The position numbers and the translations under genes are program-made. From contig NZ_CP022753.1 in assembly GCF_002263495.1 (NCBI RefSeq), positions 1,054,001 through 1,118,000 of the forward strand: a stretch of 64,000 nt of DNA, in the 5' to 3' direction. Positions 27,263 through 35,429 of the stretch are shown one piece after another (the first letter of the stretch is position 1; each line of letters begins with the position of its first letter). The notes beneath the pieces were generated by a model. That model had not been told where the DNA came from, did no database searches, and saw only the letters and a program-made list of their open reading frames with translations. The stretch is from Nocardiopsis gilva YIM 90087 (lineage in GTDB: Bacteria; Actinomycetota; Actinomycetes; Streptosporangiales; Streptosporangiaceae).

Positions 27263-27928
27263 GTGAACCATTTTGACCCTGCTGAGCTGCGCGAATCCTA
27301 TGGCCGTTCACCACTGCGCCTCTCGGACCTTGTCCCGCACCCCATGGAGCAGTTTCACACGTGGTTCACCCAGGTGCACGGATCCGGGGTGGTCGAGCCG
27401 AACGCGATGATCCTGTCGACCGTCGAGCCGTCGGGCGCTCCCCGGGGCCGCACGGTTCTGATGAAGGGCTACGACAGCTCGGGGCTCCGCTTCTTCACCA
27501 ACTACCGCTCGCGCAAGGGCCGCGCTCTGGAGTCGGACCCGCGTGTCTCCGTGGTGTTCCCCTGGCACCCGATGTCCCTCCAGGTCATGATCATGGGCAG
27601 TGTCGAACGTCTCAGTGACGCGGAGAACGACCGCTATTTCCGGTCCCGCCCCCGCGGATCGCAGATCGGGGCGTGGGCCAGCGAGCAGCAGTCGTCCCCC
27701 GTCGAGGGGCGGGCGGAACTGGACGAACGCTACGAGCGGCTGCGGCACGCGTGGCCCGACGGCGTCGAGGTGCCCCGGCCCCCGTACTGGGGCGGATACC
27801 GCGTTCACCCTGGTGAGATGGAGTTTTGGCGGGGCAGTCCGGACCGGATGCACGATCGGTTCCGCTACCTGCTGGTCGAGGGGGAGTCGGCCGACGGGAG
27901 ATGGGTGGTCGAGCGTCTCTCTCCCTAG
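27263..27928 (+). CDS. pdxH: Pyridoxamine 5'-phosphate oxidase
   Basis: A 221-residue FMN enzyme that oxidises pyridoxamine or pyridoxine phosphate to PLP, the cofactor of SerC encoded nearby. Seen: MNHFDPAELRESYGRSPL head, NAMILSTVEPSGAPRGRTVL with FMN-binding RxxxL, FFTNYRSRKGRALESDP, SRPRGSQIGAWAS and the C-terminal PPYWGGYRVHPGEMEFW and YLLVE...WVVERLSP end. Length is standard. GTG start, weak ribosome site; divergent from citrate synthase (144 bp). Confidence 0.95.
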   Translation: MNHFDPAELRESYGRSPLRLSDLVPHPMEQFHTWFTQVHGSGVVEPNAMILSTVEPSGAPRGRTVLMKGYDSSGLRFFTNYRSRKGRALESDPRVSVVFPWHPMSLQVMIMGSVERLSDAENDRYFRSRPRGSQIGAWASEQQSSPVEGRAELDERYERLRHAWPDGVEVPRPPYWGGYRVHPGEMEFWRGSPDRMHDRFRYLLVEGESADGRWVVERLSP

Positions 27929-28154
27929 CGGCGTCCCCGGCTCCTGAGCCGTGCGTCTGGCAATTGTCGGATCGCCGTGATATCAGGGGTTTCCGGCCGC
28001 GCCTTAGCCGTGGTGCGGGGCACACCTGCTGGAAACGGCGTGTCGCCTGCCACGCTATGATGTAACCATCGGTGGCCGCTCCCGCGGCCAGGGGCGCACG
28101 GGCTGGGCATCGACTCGGGGATCGGGTCAGCCGCCCACGGAATCCGCCGCCACT

Positions 28155-28197
28155 GGCCCGTGTTGAGAGTTCTACCGTTGTCAACTCTCAACGGGCC
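28155..28197 (+). promoter_or_regulatory. Inverted repeat in the dtxR-family leader
   Basis: GGCCCG-TG-TTGAGAGTT (28155-28171) pairs with AACTCTCAA-CGGGCC (28183-28197 region) around CTACCGTTGTC, a 15-bp stem with one two-base bulge. It ends 19 bases before the TTG start. It could be an operator or an RNA switch. It does not match the iron box TTAGGTTAGSCTAACCTAA. Confidence 0.5.
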
Positions 28198-28216
28198 CAT
28201 GATGGGAGGGAGAGCC

Positions 28217-28927
28217 TTGACCGCACACGGCCTTATCGACACCACGGAGATGTATCTCCGGACGATCTTCGAGCTCGAAGAAGAGGGCATTGTGCCGCTT
28301 CGGGCGCGGATCGCGGAGCGTCTCGCGCAGAGTGGCCCCACGGTCAGTCAGACGGTTGCCCGGATGGAGCGCGATGGCCTGCTTCGCGTCGAGAACGACC
28401 GCCACCTCGTGATGACCCACGAAGGCCGTCGGCTCGCGACGCACGTCATGCGCAAGCACCGGCTGGCCGAGCGCCTGTTGGTCGACGTCATCGGACTGCC
28501 CTGGGAAGAGGTCCACGTCGAGGCGTGCCGCTGGGAGCACGTGATCTCCGAGGCCGTGGAGGAGCGCTTGGTGCGGCTGCTCAACGCCCCCTCGGTCTGT
28601 CCGCACGGCAACCCCATCCCGGGGCTGGACGAGCTCGGCCTGGAGGACTATTCTCCCGAGCCCTTCACCGACGACTCGATCGTGCCGATGCTGGACGTCG
28701 CGAACGGCACGGAGACCAAGGTGACGGTGCGTCGGATCAGCGAGCAGCTGCAAAGCGACACCGATGTCATGCTGGATCTGAAGCGTGCCGGGGTACAACC
28801 CGGGAAGGAAGTGACGCTTCTGCTGAGCGATGACGGCGTGCGGGTGATTGGTGGGAGCGACAGGAATGGCGAGCGCAGCGAACTGGATCGGCACATCGCC
28901 GGCCACATTTTCGTCGCCAAGCCATAA
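28217..28927 (+). CDS. DtxR/IdeR-family metal-dependent repressor
   Basis: A 236-residue iron-type DtxR regulator. Domain 1 (residues 1-72) is the winged helix: LIDTTEMYLRTIFELEEEG, RIAERLAQSGPTVSQTVARM. Domain 2 (73-140) holds the metal ligands MRKHRLAER, EEVHVEACRWEHV, matching the DtxR His79, Glu83, His98, Cys102, Glu105 and His106 pattern, so Fe(II) rather than Mn(II) is expected (MntR has Asp in place of Cys). Domain 3 is SH3-like. Start is TTG 28217, directly behind GGGAGGGAG; the in-frame upstream ATG 28160 lies inside the hairpin and is unlikely. Preceded by a long inverted repeat. Confidence 0.93.
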   Translation: MTAHGLIDTTEMYLRTIFELEEEGIVPLRARIAERLAQSGPTVSQTVARMERDGLLRVENDRHLVMTHEGRRLATHVMRKHRLAERLLVDVIGLPWEEVHVEACRWEHVISEAVEERLVRLLNAPSVCPHGNPIPGLDELGLEDYSPEPFTDDSIVPMLDVANGTETKVTVRRISEQLQSDTDVMLDLKRAGVQPGKEVTLLLSDDGVRVIGGSDRNGERSELDRHIAGHIFVAKP

Positions 28928-29123
28928 CTACGTCGCGGGGTGCCCCAGGGTGTCCCGCGATGCCGGAATGTCGCGTTGTTAAGCGGAGATCTCCATGCGG
29001 GGGCTATGCTCATGCCATGGCCGGGGCCGGTCGGTATGATCTCTCGTCCGCCCGTCCCGCAGGGGCGATGTGGATCGCGCAGGGCATCGTGAAGACGGTC
29101 CATGACGGCAAGGTGGCTGCTGT

Positions 29124-31388
29124 ATGAAGCGGTGGGGGGAAGCCTTCTACGACGATGGCGCGCTCTCCGGTGCTGAGGTCTTCGAACAGGCGCAGATCGC
29201 TGTTTTCGTGGCCGACCGCTTCAGTCACCTCATGTACTGGAACACGTTCGCGCGCGAACTGCTCGGCTTCGCGGACGACCGCGATCTCCTCGGCATCTCC
29301 CTCCTCGACATGGGCGTGCACGAGGCCGACCACGAGCGTGCCGCCCAGCTCGCCCGCCGCGTGCTGAAGGGCGAGACGTGGGAGGGCACGTTCGCCGTCC
29401 TCCGCTCCGACTCCACCTGGATCCACCTGCGATCCCACGCGGTCCCGCTGCGGCACAGCTCCGGGTCGATCGAGGGCATCGTCCTCTTCGCCCACGAGGC
29501 CATGCGCTACGGCCGGGTGGAGGAGCAGTACGGCCTGCTCGACCGGGTGGGCAGCCGCCTGGCCAGCTCGCTCGAATTCGACACGACCGTGAAAGCGGTC
29601 GCCGAGATCCTCGTGCCCCAGTTCGCCGACCACTGCTTCGTCGACCTCTTCGACCACGACCGACTCGTCCGCCGCGTCTCGGTCCACGCCGAGGGCTGGA
29701 CTCCGCCCCCAGGCACCTGGTTCGACGTCGGTGAAGAGGTCCGATATCCCGATCGGCACTTTGTCTACGAGGCGATGCGCACCCTGCAGACGCAGGTCGT
29801 CACCGATCGCATGCACCCCGTCGACGTCGCCGGCGAGCGCTCGACCCAGGTCGCCGAACAGGTGGGGGTGACATCGGCCATCGCGGCGCCTCTGCGCGCC
29901 CGCGGTGAAACCCTGGGCGTGCTCACCCTCGCCCTCTCCCGCCTGTCCCCCCGCGAGAAGACGAGCTACGGCGGCTTCGACCGCGACCTGGTCGGCGCCA
30001 TCGCGTCGCGGGTCGCACTCGCCATCGACAACGCCCGGCTGTTCGAGGAGGAGCGCAGCACCGCGCTGGCGTTCCAGAACAGCCTGCTGCCCAGCTCCTT
30101 CCCGCCGTTCGACGGCCTGTCGATCGCGCACCGCTACGTCCCGGCCAAGCCCTTGGAGGCGCACGGCCACGGCATCCAGACCCAGGTCGGCGGCGACTTC
30201 TACGACGTCATCCCGCTGTCGGCGGGGCGGGTCGGCATGGTCGTCGGCGACGTCGAGGGCCGCGGTCCGCACGCCGCCGCGGTCATGGGCCAGCTGCGCG
30301 CCGCCCTGCGCGCGTTCGCCCAGGCCGACCGCGAACCCGCCGACATCCTGCGGGAGCTGGACGAATGGGTGCGCCGCCTCGGTCGCCCCGACGGCGACGG
30401 CGGTACCTGGGTGCCCAGTGTCAGCTGCCTCTACATGGTCTACGACGCGTGGTCGCGGTCGCTGTCGTACGCGAACGCGGGGCACCAGGCGCCGCTGCTC
30501 ATCAGCGACGGGCAGGTGTCGGAGCTCGCCCTGGAGGTCACCGACACGCTGCTGGGCGTCAAGCACAAGGGCGTCCCCTTCGACGACGCCATCTACCACC
30601 AGGCCGACCTGACCCTGCCCCCCGGCGCCACGCTGCTGCTCTACACCGACGGGCTGGTCGACCGCCGTCCGCTGGGCGGCACGGTCAACCTGCACCGGTC
30701 GCTGGCCCAGTTGGTGGAGGGCGTGCGCGCGGTCGCGGACCGGGGCGTCGAGCAGATCGCGGAGACCGCCGTCACGGCGGTGCCGGGGGAGATCGACGAC
30801 GACACCGCGCTGCTCGTCGTCCGCTCCCACCCCGAGGAACTGGCGATCCAGGAAGAGTGGTTCGCCGCGGAGCCGCCCACGGTCGGCGCGGCCCGCCACA
30901 TGGCCTCCAGTACGTTCCGCAGCTGGGGGATGGACCGCGATCAGGCGGAGCTGGCCTGCCTGCTGGTGTCGGAGATCGTCACCAACGTCGTCATCCACGC
31001 GACGCCGGCGCCGGTGCACCGGGAGTTCACCACCGACGGCGTCAAGGATTCCGATCTCCCCTTCACTCCCGGCGGCGCGATGGGCCTCGACGACTTCGAC
31101 GAGGACTGGTCGGATCTGCTGGAAGAGGTCCAGGAAGCTGACGCGTCGGCGACGGACGAGGACGACGAGCGCCGCCGCTTCCTGCTGCGCCTGCGCCGGG
31201 GAGCGTCGTCGGTGTGGGTCGAGGTGTTCGACCACGACCTGCGCCTGCCGCGGATCCGCAGCGCGGGCGCCGACGACGAGGGCGGCAGAGGCCTGTACCT
31301 CGTCGACCAACTGGCATCCAGATGGGGATCGCGCCCCACTCCGGACGGCAAGGCCGTGTGGTTCGAGATCCCGCTGAAGGGCGAATAA
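29124..31388 (+). CDS. PAS-GAF-SpoIIE phosphatase with C-terminal anti-sigma-type kinase domain
   Basis: A 754-residue multidomain signalling protein. Order: PAS (about 15-130), coiled linker and GAF (140-300, LASSLEFDTTVKAVAEILVP), PP2C/SpoIIE phosphatase (about 320-520; GGDFYDVIPL and VGDVEGRGPHAAAVMGQLRA carry metal-binding aspartates; YANAGHQAPLL; LLYTDGLVDRR), and HATPase_c (about 585-754; ACLLVSEIVTNVVIHA N-box; GGRGLYLVDQLASRWG G-box). It thus could both phosphorylate and dephosphorylate anti-anti-sigma factors. Unusual: about 55 acidic residues are inserted between the N-box and the next strand. No partner gene lies beside it. Confidence 0.9.
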   Translation: MKRWGEAFYDDGALSGAEVFEQAQIAVFVADRFSHLMYWNTFARELLGFADDRDLLGISLLDMGVHEADHERAAQLARRVLKGETWEGTFAVLRSDSTWIHLRSHAVPLRHSSGSIEGIVLFAHEAMRYGRVEEQYGLLDRVGSRLASSLEFDTTVKAVAEILVPQFADHCFVDLFDHDRLVRRVSVHAEGWTPPPGTWFDVGEEVRYPDRHFVYEAMRTLQTQVVTDRMHPVDVAGERSTQVAEQVGVTSAIAAPLRARGETLGVLTLALSRLSPREKTSYGGFDRDLVGAIASRVALAIDNARLFEEERSTALAFQNSLLPSSFPPFDGLSIAHRYVPAKPLEAHGHGIQTQVGGDFYDVIPLSAGRVGMVVGDVEGRGPHAAAVMGQLRAALRAFAQADREPADILRELDEWVRRLGRPDGDGGTWVPSVSCLYMVYDAWSRSLSYANAGHQAPLLISDGQVSELALEVTDTLLGVKHKGVPFDDAIYHQADLTLPPGATLLLYTDGLVDRRPLGGTVNLHRSLAQLVEGVRAVADRGVEQIAETAVTAVPGEIDDDTALLVVRSHPEELAIQEEWFAAEPPTVGAARHMASSTFRSWGMDRDQAELACLLVSEIVTNVVIHATPAPVHREFTTDGVKDSDLPFTPGGAMGLDDFDEDWSDLLEEVQEADASATDEDDERRRFLLRLRRGASSVWVEVFDHDLRLPRIRSAGADDEGGRGLYLVDQLASRWGSRPTPDGKAVWFEIPLKGE

Positions 31389-31455
31389 CGCCAGGAGCTG
31401 GTCCGCGGCCCATGTCGGCCGGTTGATGGTCCGATGATCCTGTACTGGTCTCGTG

Positions 31456-31676
31456 CCTCAGCGCCAGGACCCAGCCCACGACAACAGGCACAGGAACACG
31501 CTGTGTTGGCCTAGGGGGCGGCCCCCGCTCCCCGTCGGCCTCAGCGCCAGGACCACGCCCACAGCAACAGACAAAGAAACACGCTGTGTTGGCCCAGGGG
31601 GACGACCCCCTTCGACCCCCGCTCCCCGTCGGCCTCAGCGCCAGGACCACGCCCACAGCAACAGACAAAGAAACAC
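31456..31676. repeat. Three direct repeats derived from a gene 3' end
   Basis: Copies begin at 31456, 31539 and 31633 with CCTCAGCGCCAGGACC. The shared core of about 44 bp includes the stop and the last codons of the small minus-strand gene at 31635-31820 (copy 3 is the gene's own end). Periods are 83 and 94 bp; an 11-bp indel accounts for the difference. Copy 1 has diverged more than copy 2. Partial tandem duplication of a gene tail, not CRISPR. Confidence 0.85.
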
Positions 31677-31820
31677 GAAGAACACGACGATCCCCCCGGT
31701 CGTCCAGGGGATGTGAACTCGGGGGCGGAGCTTGCGCACACCGAGGACGAGGAGGATGACCAGGAGACCGAGGACGATCAAGCCGTCCCACGCGCCGCTC
31801 GCCGCCGCTGCGACTGCCAT
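31635..31820 (-). CDS. 61-residue two-helix membrane protein
   Basis: A short protein with helices at about 12-28 (GLIVLGLLVILLVLGV) and 42-59 (GGIVVFFVFLCLLLWAW), joined by a basic loop RKLRPRVHIPWTT, ending WSWR. Starts at ATG 31820, 39 bases after the end of... that is, downstream of the acyl-CoA dehydrogenase stop (31859) on the same strand, so likely co-transcribed with it. The last 12 codons and stop are duplicated twice downstream. Function unknown. Confidence 0.65.
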   Translation of the reverse strand: MAVAAAASGAWDGLIVLGLLVILLVLGVRKLRPRVHIPWTTGGIVVFFVFLCLLLWAWSWR

Positions 31821-31858
31821 GCGATGTGACCCTTTCACCGAGACCCGTCGGGGGGTGG

Positions 31859-33001
31859 CTACAGGCCGAGCGAGCGCCCCACGATCTCCTTCATGATCTC
31901 GCTGGTTCCTCCGAAGATCGACTGGATTCGGGCGTCTTGCCAGGCTTTCGCCACCGGGTACTCCATCATGTACCCATACCCGCCGTGCAACTGCAGGCAC
32001 CGGTCCATCACCTTGTTGGCCAGCTCGGTGGTCCACCACTTGGCCTTGGCCGCGTCCTCGATCGACAGCTCACCACGATTGTGCAGGGCGATCGCGCGGT
32101 CGACGTAGGTGCGGGCGATGTCCACCTCGGTGGAGAGTTCGGCCAGGACGAAGCGGGTGTTCTGGAACTTGCTGATGGGGCGGCCGAACGCGGTCCGCTC
32201 CTTGCAGTAGGCGATCGTGGCCTGGAGCACGAACTCGGCTCCGGCCACTGCCGCCACGGCGATCGACAGGCGCTCCTGCGGCAGGTTGTTCATCAGGTGG
32301 ATGAACCCCTGGTTCTCCTCGCCGATGAGGTTGGCGGCCGGGACGCGCACGTCGCTGAAGAACAGCTCGGCGGTGTCCTGCGCCTTCAGGCCGATCTTCT
32401 CCAGGTTGCGGCCCCGCTCGAAGCCGGGCATGCCGCGCTCGACGGCGATCAGCGAGGTGCCGTGCGCGCCGCCTTCCTCGCTCGTGCGGACCACCACGAT
32501 CACCAGGTCGGAGTTGATCCCGTTGGTGATGAACGTCTTCTGGCCGTTGACGATGTAGTCGTCGCCGTCGCGGACCGCGGTCGTCTGGATACCCTGCAGG
32601 TCGCTCCCCGCCCCGGGTTCGGTCATCGCGATCGCGGTGATCAGTTCGCCACTGCAGAATCCGGGCAGCCAGCGCTGCTTCTGCTCCTCGGTGGTCAGCG
32701 CCACCATGTAGGGCGCCATCACGTCGTTCTGCAGGGTGAAGCCGAGGCCGCTGGCGTGCGCGCGGCAGATCTCCTCGCCGACGACGGCGTTGAACCGGTA
32801 GTCGTTGGTGCCGGAGCCGCCGTACTCCTCGGGAACACCGAGGCCGAGGATGCCGACCTTTCCGGCCTTCTCCCACACCTCGCGGGGGACGATGCCCTCC
32901 TTCTCCCACTCACTGTGGAAGGGGGTCACCTCGCGTTCGAGGAACTCCGCCACCGATTCGCGGAAGAGGTCGTGCTCGGTGTCGAAGAGTTCCCTCTGCA
33001 T
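31859..33001 (-). CDS. Acyl-CoA dehydrogenase, long-chain type
   Basis: A 380-residue FAD enzyme that forms trans-2-enoyl-CoA in beta-oxidation. Seen: AIAMTEPGAGSDLQGI and GQKTFITNGINSD (FAD contact), ERTAFGRPI, LQLHGGYGYMMEYP and IQSIFGGTSEIMKEIVGR. The residue before GT is Gly instead of the Glu of medium-chain enzymes; the IFGGT(N/S)EIMKE form is that of long-chain enzymes, which use a glutamate on another helix, so this is not a loss of function. An ACCGAA-N5-TTCGGT operator lies 65 bp before the ATG. Confidence 0.93.
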   Translation of the reverse strand: MQRELFDTEHDLFRESVAEFLEREVTPFHSEWEKEGIVPREVWEKAGKVGILGLGVPEEYGGSGTNDYRFNAVVGEEICRAHASGLGFTLQNDVMAPYMVALTTEEQKQRWLPGFCSGELITAIAMTEPGAGSDLQGIQTTAVRDGDDYIVNGQKTFITNGINSDLVIVVVRTSEEGGAHGTSLIAVERGMPGFERGRNLEKIGLKAQDTAELFFSDVRVPAANLIGEENQGFIHLMNNLPQERLSIAVAAVAGAEFVLQATIAYCKERTAFGRPISKFQNTRFVLAELSTEVDIARTYVDRAIALHNRGELSIEDAAKAKWWTTELANKVMDRCLQLHGGYGYMMEYPVAKAWQDARIQSIFGGTSEIMKEIVGRSLGL

Positions 33002-33065
33002 GGAGTCGCTCCTTCACTCGCGCCTGTGCGGCGAAATGGGGCATGGGACCGTTGGCTCCACGGTA

Positions 33066-33082
33066 ACCGAATCATGTTCGGT
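33066..33082 (-). promoter_or_regulatory. Operator dyad ACCGAA-TCATG-TTCGGT
   Basis: Perfect dyad, extended by one A:T pair on each side (33065-33083), 65 bp upstream of the acyl-CoA dehydrogenase start. The same half-sites and spacing occur before the thiolase gene at 35377, indicating one shared repressor, probably TetR-like. The regulator gene was not identified in the window. Confidence 0.7.
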
Positions 33083-33274
33083 TTTACAGGGGGTGGGTCG
33101 GCGTCGAGCTGCGGCGCGGCGCCGTCGCGAACGACCGAAACCACGCCAGGGCGCCCGGCGGGCCGCCTCCGCGCGGAGTACGCGGAGGGCAAACACGAGG
33201 TGTCGCTCCCGCCGCGCGCACGCCGGTGAAGCGTAAGGTCAGGCTGCGGATTCGATGCTGAACGGGGGATCAGC

Positions 33275-35314
33275 ATGCAGGCGCACGCCGCGGATCTTCG
33301 GGAGCGCCGAGAGGACGGTCAACGGCCCGCCGTCCTCGTCATCATGGGGGCGCTGCTCCTGACAGTGCTCCTCGCCGCGCTGGACCAGACGATCGTCTCG
33401 ACGGCGCTGCCGACGATCGTTTCCGACCTGGGCGGCCTCAACCACCTCTCCTGGGTGGTCACCGCCTACCTGCTCGCGGTCACCGCGAGCACACCGCTGT
33501 GGGGGAAGCTGGGCGACCAGTTCGGCCGCAAGTGGATCTTCCTCGGTTGCATCGCGATCTTCCTGGCGGGCTCGGCGCTGGCCGGGATCTCCGCGACCAT
33601 GCTCCAACTCATCCTCTTCCGCGCGCTGCAGGGCATCGGCGGCGGGGGCCTGATGGTGCTGGCCTCGGCGATCATCGGCGACGTGGTGTCGCCCCGGGAG
33701 CGCGGCCGCTACCAGGGGCTCTTCGGTGCGGCCTTCGGGTTGTCGAGCGTCGCCGGGCCGCTGATCGGCGGACTGTTCGTCGACCACTTCTCCTGGCGCT
33801 GGGTGTTCTACGTCAACATCCCGCTCGGACTCCTCGCCTTCGGGGCTGTGCTGCTCGTCCTGCCCGCCAGCGCCTCCGCGCGCGAGCGGCACCGTATCGA
33901 CTACGTGGGCACCGCCCTGGTCGCCGCGGCGGCCGTCTGCGTCACGCTGCTGGCCTCCTGGGGCGGCAGCACCTACGCCTGGACCTCCCCGGTCATCATC
34001 GGGCTGGGCGGGGCGGCCGTGGCCCTGGGGGTGCTGTGGTGGCAGAGCGCGAAGCGCGCGGTCGAGCCGGTGCTGCCGCTGCGCCTGTTCTCCTCCCCGG
34101 TGATCCGCGTCGGCATGGCGATCAGCTTCTGCGTCGGCTTCGCGATGATGGGCTCGATGGCCTTCCTTCCGCTGTTCCTGCAGGTCGTCCACGGCTACTC
34201 GCCGACAGCGTCGGGGCTGTCCCTGCTGCCGATGGTCCTGGGCATGCTGGTCACGTCGATCGGCAGCGGGATCCTGGTGACCAAGACGGGGCGGTACAAG
34301 GTCTTTCCCATCCTGGGCGGGGCCGTCATCACGGTCGCGCTGGCGCTGCTCTCCCTCCTCGGCCCGGACACGAGCTTCGTCGAGATGGGGGTCTACTTCC
34401 TGCTCCTCGGCCTGGGGTTGGGGCTGGCCATGCAGGTGATCGTGACCGCCATCCAGAACGCCGCCGAGTACCGCGACCTGGGGGTGGCCACGTCCTCCGC
34501 CACCTTCGCCCGCTCGATCGGCGGGGCGTTCGGCACCTCGGTCTTCGGAGCGGTGTTCTCCAGCCGGCTCGCCGGCAACCTGCGGGAGCGCGCGGCCGAG
34601 ATCACCCTGCCGCCGGGCGTCACCTTCGAGTCGATCGAGGGGGATCCCCAGGTGGTGGACCGGCTTCCGCCCTCCGTCCAGGCGGGCTTCCTCACCGCCT
34701 ACGCCGACGCGATCGACGTCGTCTTCCTCGCCGCAGTGCCCGTCGCCCTCCTCGCGTTCCTGCTCGCGCTGATACTGAAGGAGATCCCGCTGCGCACCAC
34801 GGTGGCCTCCCCCGACCTGGACGAGGCGGTGGCACCGGTGTGGACGTGCCGGGCGCCGCTGGACCGGGTGGAGCGGGCGGTGTACCACGTCGCCGACGAC
34901 CAGGGCGCACGCAAGATCTACGCCGACCTCGCACGCGTCGCCGGGCTGGACCTCTCACCCGGCAGCTGCTGGGTGCTGACCCACCTGGCGTGTACGGGGC
35001 CGATCACCCCCGAGGAGCTGGCGCGGCTGGCGCACTGCCCGCCGGACGTCACCGAGGAGGTCCACGACGAGCTGCGGCTGGCCGGGCTGCTGCGCGAGAA
35101 CGGCCCCGCCTGGCAGCTGAACGCGCGCGGCAGGGACGCCGCCCGGCGGCTGTACGACGCGCAGCGGACGGTGCTGCGCGCGATGCTGGAGGAGTACGCG
35201 GCGCAGGAATACACCGAGCTGGTCGCCTTGCTGGAAGAACTAACGCGGGACACGCTGGGTGACGAGCATGATGCCGGACTCGTCCGCGACCCGGTGCCCC
35301 ACCGGCCCCTGTGA
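33275..35314 (+). CDS. DHA2-family MFS drug exporter fused to a winged-helix domain
   Basis: A 679-residue protein. Residues about 20-515 form a 14-helix EmrB/QacA-type proton antiporter: [18 protein letters not shown] (motif D1), LGDQFGRKW (motif A), [18 protein letters not shown], and [16 protein letters not shown] (motif C, antiporter). Residues about 540-679 are soluble and look like a MarR-type winged helix ([56 protein letters not shown]). Such fusions are known in actinobacteria; the domain may sense drug or bind DNA at the membrane. ATG 33275 follows GGGGGATC. It sits between two genes of fatty-acid oxidation. Confidence 0.9.
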   Translation: MQAHAADLRERREDGQRPAVLVIMGALLLTVLLAALDQTIVSTALPTIVSDLGGLNHLSWVVTAYLLAVTASTPLWGKLGDQFGRKWIFLGCIAIFLAGSALAGISATMLQLILFRALQGIGGGGLMVLASAIIGDVVSPRERGRYQGLFGAAFGLSSVAGPLIGGLFVDHFSWRWVFYVNIPLGLLAFGAVLLVLPASASARERHRIDYVGTALVAAAAVCVTLLASWGGSTYAWTSPVIIGLGGAAVALGVLWWQSAKRAVEPVLPLRLFSSPVIRVGMAISFCVGFAMMGSMAFLPLFLQVVHGYSPTASGLSLLPMVLGMLVTSIGSGILVTKTGRYKVFPILGGAVITVALALLSLLGPDTSFVEMGVYFLLLGLGLGLAMQVIVTAIQNAAEYRDLGVATSSATFARSIGGAFGTSVFGAVFSSRLAGNLRERAAEITLPPGVTFESIEGDPQVVDRLPPSVQAGFLTAYADAIDVVFLAAVPVALLAFLLALILKEIPLRTTVASPDLDEAVAPVWTCRAPLDRVERAVYHVADDQGARKIYADLARVAGLDLSPGSCWVLTHLACTGPITPEELARLAHCPPDVTEEVHDELRLAGLLRENGPAWQLNARGRDAARRLYDAQRTVLRAMLEEYAAQEYTELVALLEELTRDTLGDEHDAGLVRDPVPHRPL

Positions 35315-35376
35315 GGCGGGGCGGCGCTTCGGGTGATCCGCTGAACAGTGCCCCGCCCCCTTGCCAGGGGAATGAA

Positions 35377-35393
35377 ACCGAATATGGTTCGGT
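35377..35393 (+). promoter_or_regulatory. Operator dyad ACCGAA-TATGG-TTCGGT
   Basis: Perfect six-base half-sites with five-base spacer, 36 bp before the thiolase GTG. Identical half-sites and spacing to the site at 33066. Confidence 0.7.
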
Positions 35394-35429
35394 CAAGACG
35401 TACATCCGAGGTCCCTCCAGGAGGACACC

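Noticed and set aside
28140-28160. Cobalamin-riboswitch-like GCCACTG
   Set aside because: Lacks the remaining B12-box context and lies in a regulator, not a cobalamin gene.
31456-31676. CRISPR-like array
   Set aside because: Only three degenerate copies, uneven period, and the repeat is the coding end of an adjacent gene.
31859-33001. Acyl-CoA dehydrogenase lacking its catalytic glutamate
   Set aside because: The IFGGT form is normal for long-chain-type enzymes, which place the base elsewhere.
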